From positions 1 to 45,254 of the forward strand of contig JAEKKI010000132.1 of the NCBI GenBank assembly GCA_019510485.1: a stretch of 45,254 nt of DNA. Reading direction: 5' to 3'. Below, piece by piece: positions 42,264 to 45,254 of the stretch (positions within the stretch are counted from its first letter, which is position 1; every line of letters begins with the position of its first letter). This DNA is from Catenulisporales bacterium (GTDB taxonomy: Bacteria > Actinomycetota > Actinomycetes > Streptomycetales > Catenulisporaceae). The notes below the pieces were generated by a model, which had not been told where the DNA came from, made no database searches, and was given only the letters and a program-made list of their open reading frames with translations. A program made the translations under genes and the position numbers.

Positions 42264-45134
42264 TTAGAAGTTCCCTGTGCTTGACGTCGGAGTATAAGGG
42301 GGTTGAGGAGTGCCCGGCCGGGCGGGCGGCCGGGGGGCGGGAGCGGCGCGTCCGCCGATCCCGCGCGCGTAGGCCGCCATGGAGGCCGACACCCGCGACG
42401 GATCCCGCTCGGCCGGGTTCGCCGCCACCGCCTCCGGCAGCTCGCCCATCGCCTCGGCCGGCAGCCGGTCCAGCGGGACGCGCTTGGGCAGGCCGTGCAT
42501 GGTGCGGCGCGGGGGGTTCGGCGCGGCGCCGGCGCCGGGGTCCGGGGCCGGCGGCTGTTCGCCTTCGCCGGGGCCGGACGGGATCGCCGGCTGGGGTGCC
42601 GGCGGGTTCGCCGGGGCCGGGGCGGCGGGCTGGCCCGGGTACGCCGAAGCAGCGTGCTGATTCGGCTGCCGGCCCGGGTACGCCGAGGCGGCCGGCTGGC
42701 CGGAGACCGGCGATCCGGCCGATCGGCCCGGATACGCGGTCACAGGGTTCTGCGCCGAGCCGGCGGCGGCGGCCGCGGCGGCCGCCTGGCCCGGGATCGC
42801 CGAGGCGACCGTGGGCGCGGCGTCCGGTACGCGCTTCGGCAGCGGCCTGCTCAGCCAGGGGCTGTGGCCCGCCTCCGACTCCGGAACGACGGGACCGGTG
42901 GGCTGGCTCAGGGGCCTGACCCGGATCGGAGCCGGCGGGAAGGCGGTCGGACGCCCGGTGTCGTCCAAAGCCGGCGCGGGCGGAGCCGGGTAGGGCGTAC
43001 TCGGCTGCGAGGCGACCGTACGCGGCGGATAGTCCGGTGTCCGCCCGCCGTGCCGCGGAGTGTTCCCGCCGGCGGGAGCCGGCTCGGTGTCCTCCGTCGG
43101 CGGGACGGACCGGCGCCGCCGACCGCCCGAGACCCCGTTGCTCCGCGCGTTCGGCGACACCGCGTTCCCCGACACCGGAGCCCCGGCGGTCGGCTGGCCG
43201 TTGTACCCGGTCGGCAGCGCGAATCCGGTGTCCGCCGGCTCCGGCGCCCAGTACAGCGTCGGCGGCAGGACGAACTCGGCGATGGTGCCGCCTTGCGGGT
43301 TGGGCCGAAGCTCCACCGCGATGCCGTACCAGGACGCCAGCTGGCCGACCACGGTCAGGCCCATCGCCTGGACCGAGGCGGCGTCCAGCTGGGTCGGGGT
43401 GGTCAGGCGGGCGTTGAGCTCGGCGCGCCGGACCGGGGTCATGCCGATGCCGCGGTCGGTGATCTGGATGATGATGCGGTCGGCCATCATGCGGGCGTCG
43501 ACCGTGACCCGGCTGTCGGGGGCGGAGAAGGTCGTGGCGTTGTCGAGCAGCTCCGCGCACAGGTGCACCAGGTGGTCGACCACCGGCGGGGCGACGACCA
43601 CGCCGAGGTCGACGTTGATCAGGTCCACCCGCGAGTAGCGCTCGATGCGGCCGGAGGCCGCGCGGATCACGTCCACCAGCGGCACGCCCTCGTCCCGGAC
43701 CCGGGCCGTGCCCTCGCCGCCCAGGACCAGCAGGCTCTCGTTGTTGCGGGTCATGCGCGCGGCCAGGTGGTCCAGCACGAACAGCCGGGCCAGCCGGTCC
43801 GGGTCCTGCTCGTCCCGCTCGGCCTTGTCCAGCTCCAGGGTGAGCGCGCCGGTGAGGCGCTCGCCGCGGCGGGCCAGGGCGACGAAGGCCGCGCCCACGC
43901 CGGCGCGCAGCAGTTCCTGCTCGGCGGCGGTGCGGATGGCCTCGTGCCGGACCGCGTTGAAGGCCCGGGCCACCGCGGCGATCTCGTCGTCGCCGGCCAC
44001 CGGCAGGCCGCCCTCGGCGGCGCCGGCGAACTCCTCGGGTGTCTTGCCGGCCAGCGCGTCGCTGCCGCGCAGCGACTGGACCGCGGCCGGCAGGTCCTCG
44101 AAGGCGACGGTGTGCGCGCCGTCGCGCAGCCCCCGCAGACCCCTGATGATCGGCCGGCCCAGGCGCAGGCTGACCACCAGGGCCAGCAGCACGGTGCCGG
44201 CCACCGCGGCGGCCTCGCCGCCGGCCAGCTCGCGCTGGTAGGTGCGGTCCTTCGTGATCAGGTCCAGCGTGGCCCGGTCCATGCCCTTGCGCACGGTGTC
44301 CAGCCGGTCCAGCCGGGCGTCGATCGTGTCCGCCCACAGCTTGGTGTCCAGCTGGACCTTCTGCCCGACCGGCGTGTGCGCCACGCCGTCCTCCAACTGC
44401 CCGGCGAGGGCCAGGTTCGCGCCGCCGAGCATCTGGTCCGGCACGCCGCGCCAGTTCGCCGGGGCCAGCGCGGCGAAGGACTCCATCGCCCCGGTGTAGC
44501 CGGTGCGGCCGACGATCAGGTCCTGGATCGCCGACGCGGTCTGGGCCGGCGCCGCGGCCGTGCGCAGGACGCCCGACTCCTCCTCGCTGAGCGACTCCCG
44601 GGCGTCGCTCAGGCTCTCGGTGGCCTGCAGCATGGCGGCGACCTTGGCCGTGGCCCCGGAGTCCTGCGCGAGCCGGTGGAAGGAGAGCAGGTCGGCGATG
44701 ACGATGTGGTACTGGAAGTCCGCCGCCGACAGCGCCTGCGGCGAGCCGCTCTTGATGATGTCCCGCAGCCGGTCGACGGCCTGGAGCTCACCTTCGATCC
44801 GGGCCAGCAGCGCGTGCCCGTCCGCCGACAGCCACGGCATCCCCTTGACCCGGTCCCGGTAGACCGCCGCGGCCGCCTGGCTCTTGGCGATCTGGTTGCT
44901 CAGCGCCAGCACGCTGCCGCTGCCCGCGTTGGTCAGGAACAACGCCACTTGGGTGCGTTCGTCCTGCAGCTCGCCCACCAGGTCCCCGGCCGCGGTCGCG
45001 GAGTCCATCAGGGTATGCAGATGGCCGGCCTCGGTCGCCCCCGAGGTGGAGGTGACCAGGGCCAGAGCCCCGAAACCTGAGACGGCGCACAGCGGGACGG
45101 CGACCAGGATGCCGAGCTTCTGGGTGATTCTCAC
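42264..45134 (-). CDS. Conservon sensor kinase-like protein, CvnA (NIT domain)
   Basis: A 956-residue membrane protein. TM1 is at about 8-28; an external nitrate/nitrite-sensing (NIT-like) helical domain spans about 40-300 (GDLVGELQDERTQVALFL), followed by TM2 (about 308-326) and a HAMP-like linker. The kinase-like core (about 400-640) has MTRNNESLLVLGG where phospho-acceptor kinases carry His, so autophosphorylation on a classical H-box is unlikely. The ATPase N-box ELLDNATTFSAPDSRV and G-box ITDRGIGM are present. The last ~310 residues are Pro/Ala/Gly-rich and disordered, with several YPG(R/Q) units. The start is GTG 45134, with AAGGG upstream. A 9-bp inverted repeat lies at 45170-45208. 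Confidence 0.92.
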   Translation of the reverse strand: MRITQKLGILVAVPLCAVSGFGALALVTSTSGATEAGHLHTLMDSATAAGDLVGELQDERTQVALFLTNAGSGSVLALSNQIAKSQAAAAVYRDRVKGMPWLSADGHALLARIEGELQAVDRLRDIIKSGSPQALSAADFQYHIVIADLLSFHRLAQDSGATAKVAAMLQATESLSDARESLSEEESGVLRTAAAPAQTASAIQDLIVGRTGYTGAMESFAALAPANWRGVPDQMLGGANLALAGQLEDGVAHTPVGQKVQLDTKLWADTIDARLDRLDTVRKGMDRATLDLITKDRTYQRELAGGEAAAVAGTVLLALVVSLRLGRPIIRGLRGLRDGAHTVAFEDLPAAVQSLRGSDALAGKTPEEFAGAAEGGLPVAGDDEIAAVARAFNAVRHEAIRTAAEQELLRAGVGAAFVALARRGERLTGALTLELDKAERDEQDPDRLARLFVLDHLAARMTRNNESLLVLGGEGTARVRDEGVPLVDVIRAASGRIERYSRVDLINVDLGVVVAPPVVDHLVHLCAELLDNATTFSAPDSRVTVDARMMADRIIIQITDRGIGMTPVRRAELNARLTTPTQLDAASVQAMGLTVVGQLASWYGIAVELRPNPQGGTIAEFVLPPTLYWAPEPADTGFALPTGYNGQPTAGAPVSGNAVSPNARSNGVSGGRRRRSVPPTEDTEPAPAGGNTPRHGGRTPDYPPRTVASQPSTPYPAPPAPALDDTGRPTAFPPAPIRVRPLSQPTGPVVPESEAGHSPWLSRPLPKRVPDAAPTVASAIPGQAAAAAAAAGSAQNPVTAYPGRSAGSPVSGQPAASAYPGRQPNQHAASAYPGQPAAPAPANPPAPQPAIPSGPGEGEQPPAPDPGAGAAPNPPRRTMHGLPKRVPLDRLPAEAMGELPEAVAANPAERDPSRVSASMAAYARGIGGRAAPAPRPPARPGTPQPPYTPTSSTGNF

Positions 45135-45169
45135 GGTGGCCCTTTATACGTGGTGGAACACGCGATCAA

Positions 45170-45208
45170 TGCCCTGTCAAGAGAGAGTTAGATCCCAGAG
45201 ACAGGGCA
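45170..45208. promoter_or_regulatory. Inverted repeat upstream of the conservon
   Basis: TGCCCTGTC (45170-45178) and GACAGGGCA (45200-45208) are exact complements, 21 bases apart, about 36 bases upstream of the CvnA GTG. A minus-strand TTGACA (45180-45175) overlaps one arm but lacks a good -10. This is a candidate operator or 5' hairpin. Confidence 0.45.
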
Positions 45209-45254
45209 CTGCTTTGTTCGAGCCTGTGCATGCTAGCGGAAAGAGGTTGCCGGT

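Noticed and set aside
41239-44337. A 1032-codon minus-strand frame across CvnA, CvnB and into CvnD
   Set aside because: Only its C-terminal 196 codons are real (CvnD); upstream it reads CvnA and CvnB in the wrong phase.
42303-45080. A 925-codon plus-strand frame opposite CvnA
   Set aside because: Antisense low-complexity reading of a well-supported CvnA gene.
45175-45180. TTGACA as a -35 box for CvnA
   Set aside because: No acceptable -10 hexamer at 16-18 bp; the only TATAAA is 26 bp away and overlaps the ribosome binding site region.

Overview
The window is a high-GC (roughly 70% by eye) chromosomal segment of an actinomycete. Secreted plant-polysaccharide hydrolases with CBM2, CBM3, FN3 and ricin-type modules, a conservon (CvnA/CvnB/CvnD), a Hanks-type kinase with a C-terminal extracytoplasmic domain, GTG/TTG starts and long antisense open frames all fit a Streptomyces- or Catenulispora-like soil organism. 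The genus is inference. I see no rRNA, tRNA, CRISPR array, transposase or phage gene.

Layout. 1-2.2 kb: a small unrecognised protein and an OmpR-type two-component system. 2.2-5.3 kb: a large modular GH9 cellulase. 5.9-8.7 kb: a STAND (NB-ARC/TPR) protein with a recent TPR duplication. 8.9-15.3 kb: mostly housekeeping or metabolic genes (zinc metallopeptidase, SGNH hydrolase, VOC protein, aldehyde dehydrogenase behind a KstR-like box, two tandem SpoU/TrmH RNA methyltransferases). 15.3-19.2 kb: a divergent pair, an alginate-lyase-fold lipoprotein and a clan GH-A glycosidase with FN3 and CBM2. 19.2-22.9 kb: a polytopic membrane protein, a Ser/Thr kinase and a small protein made of two HTH repeats. 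23.1-26.6 kb: a secreted protein resembling the non-catalytic N-terminal part of actinobacterial subtilases, followed by a sedolisin (S53) protease. 26.6-30.0 kb: two divergent operons, cupredoxin/phosphoesterase/small membrane protein on the left and sigma factor/Rieske protein on the right, sharing a 46-bp dyad. 30.0-35.2 kb: a trypsin-fold protease, a GH54 arabinofuranosidase with CBM13 between two LacI-type operators, and a GH5 cellulase with FN3 and CBM2. 35.3-36.3 kb: a GrpB-family gene between ~85-bp imperfect inverted repeats. 36.3-45.1 kb, all on the minus strand: a conservon lacking the DUF742 member, followed by a branched-chain amino-acid-type ABC transporter.

How the genes fit together. 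GH9, GH5, GH54, the GH-A enzyme and the lyase-fold lipoprotein form a dispersed plant-cell-wall and uronate-polymer degradation set, each under its own promoter. The most distinctive candidate system is the sigma/Rieske plus cupredoxin/phosphoesterase/DoxX-like locus. It joins a transcription factor, a membrane-anchored iron-sulfur protein with a cytosolic N-terminus and an exported copper protein across one symmetric regulatory element. I infer a redox- or copper-responsive envelope circuit; nothing here proves it.
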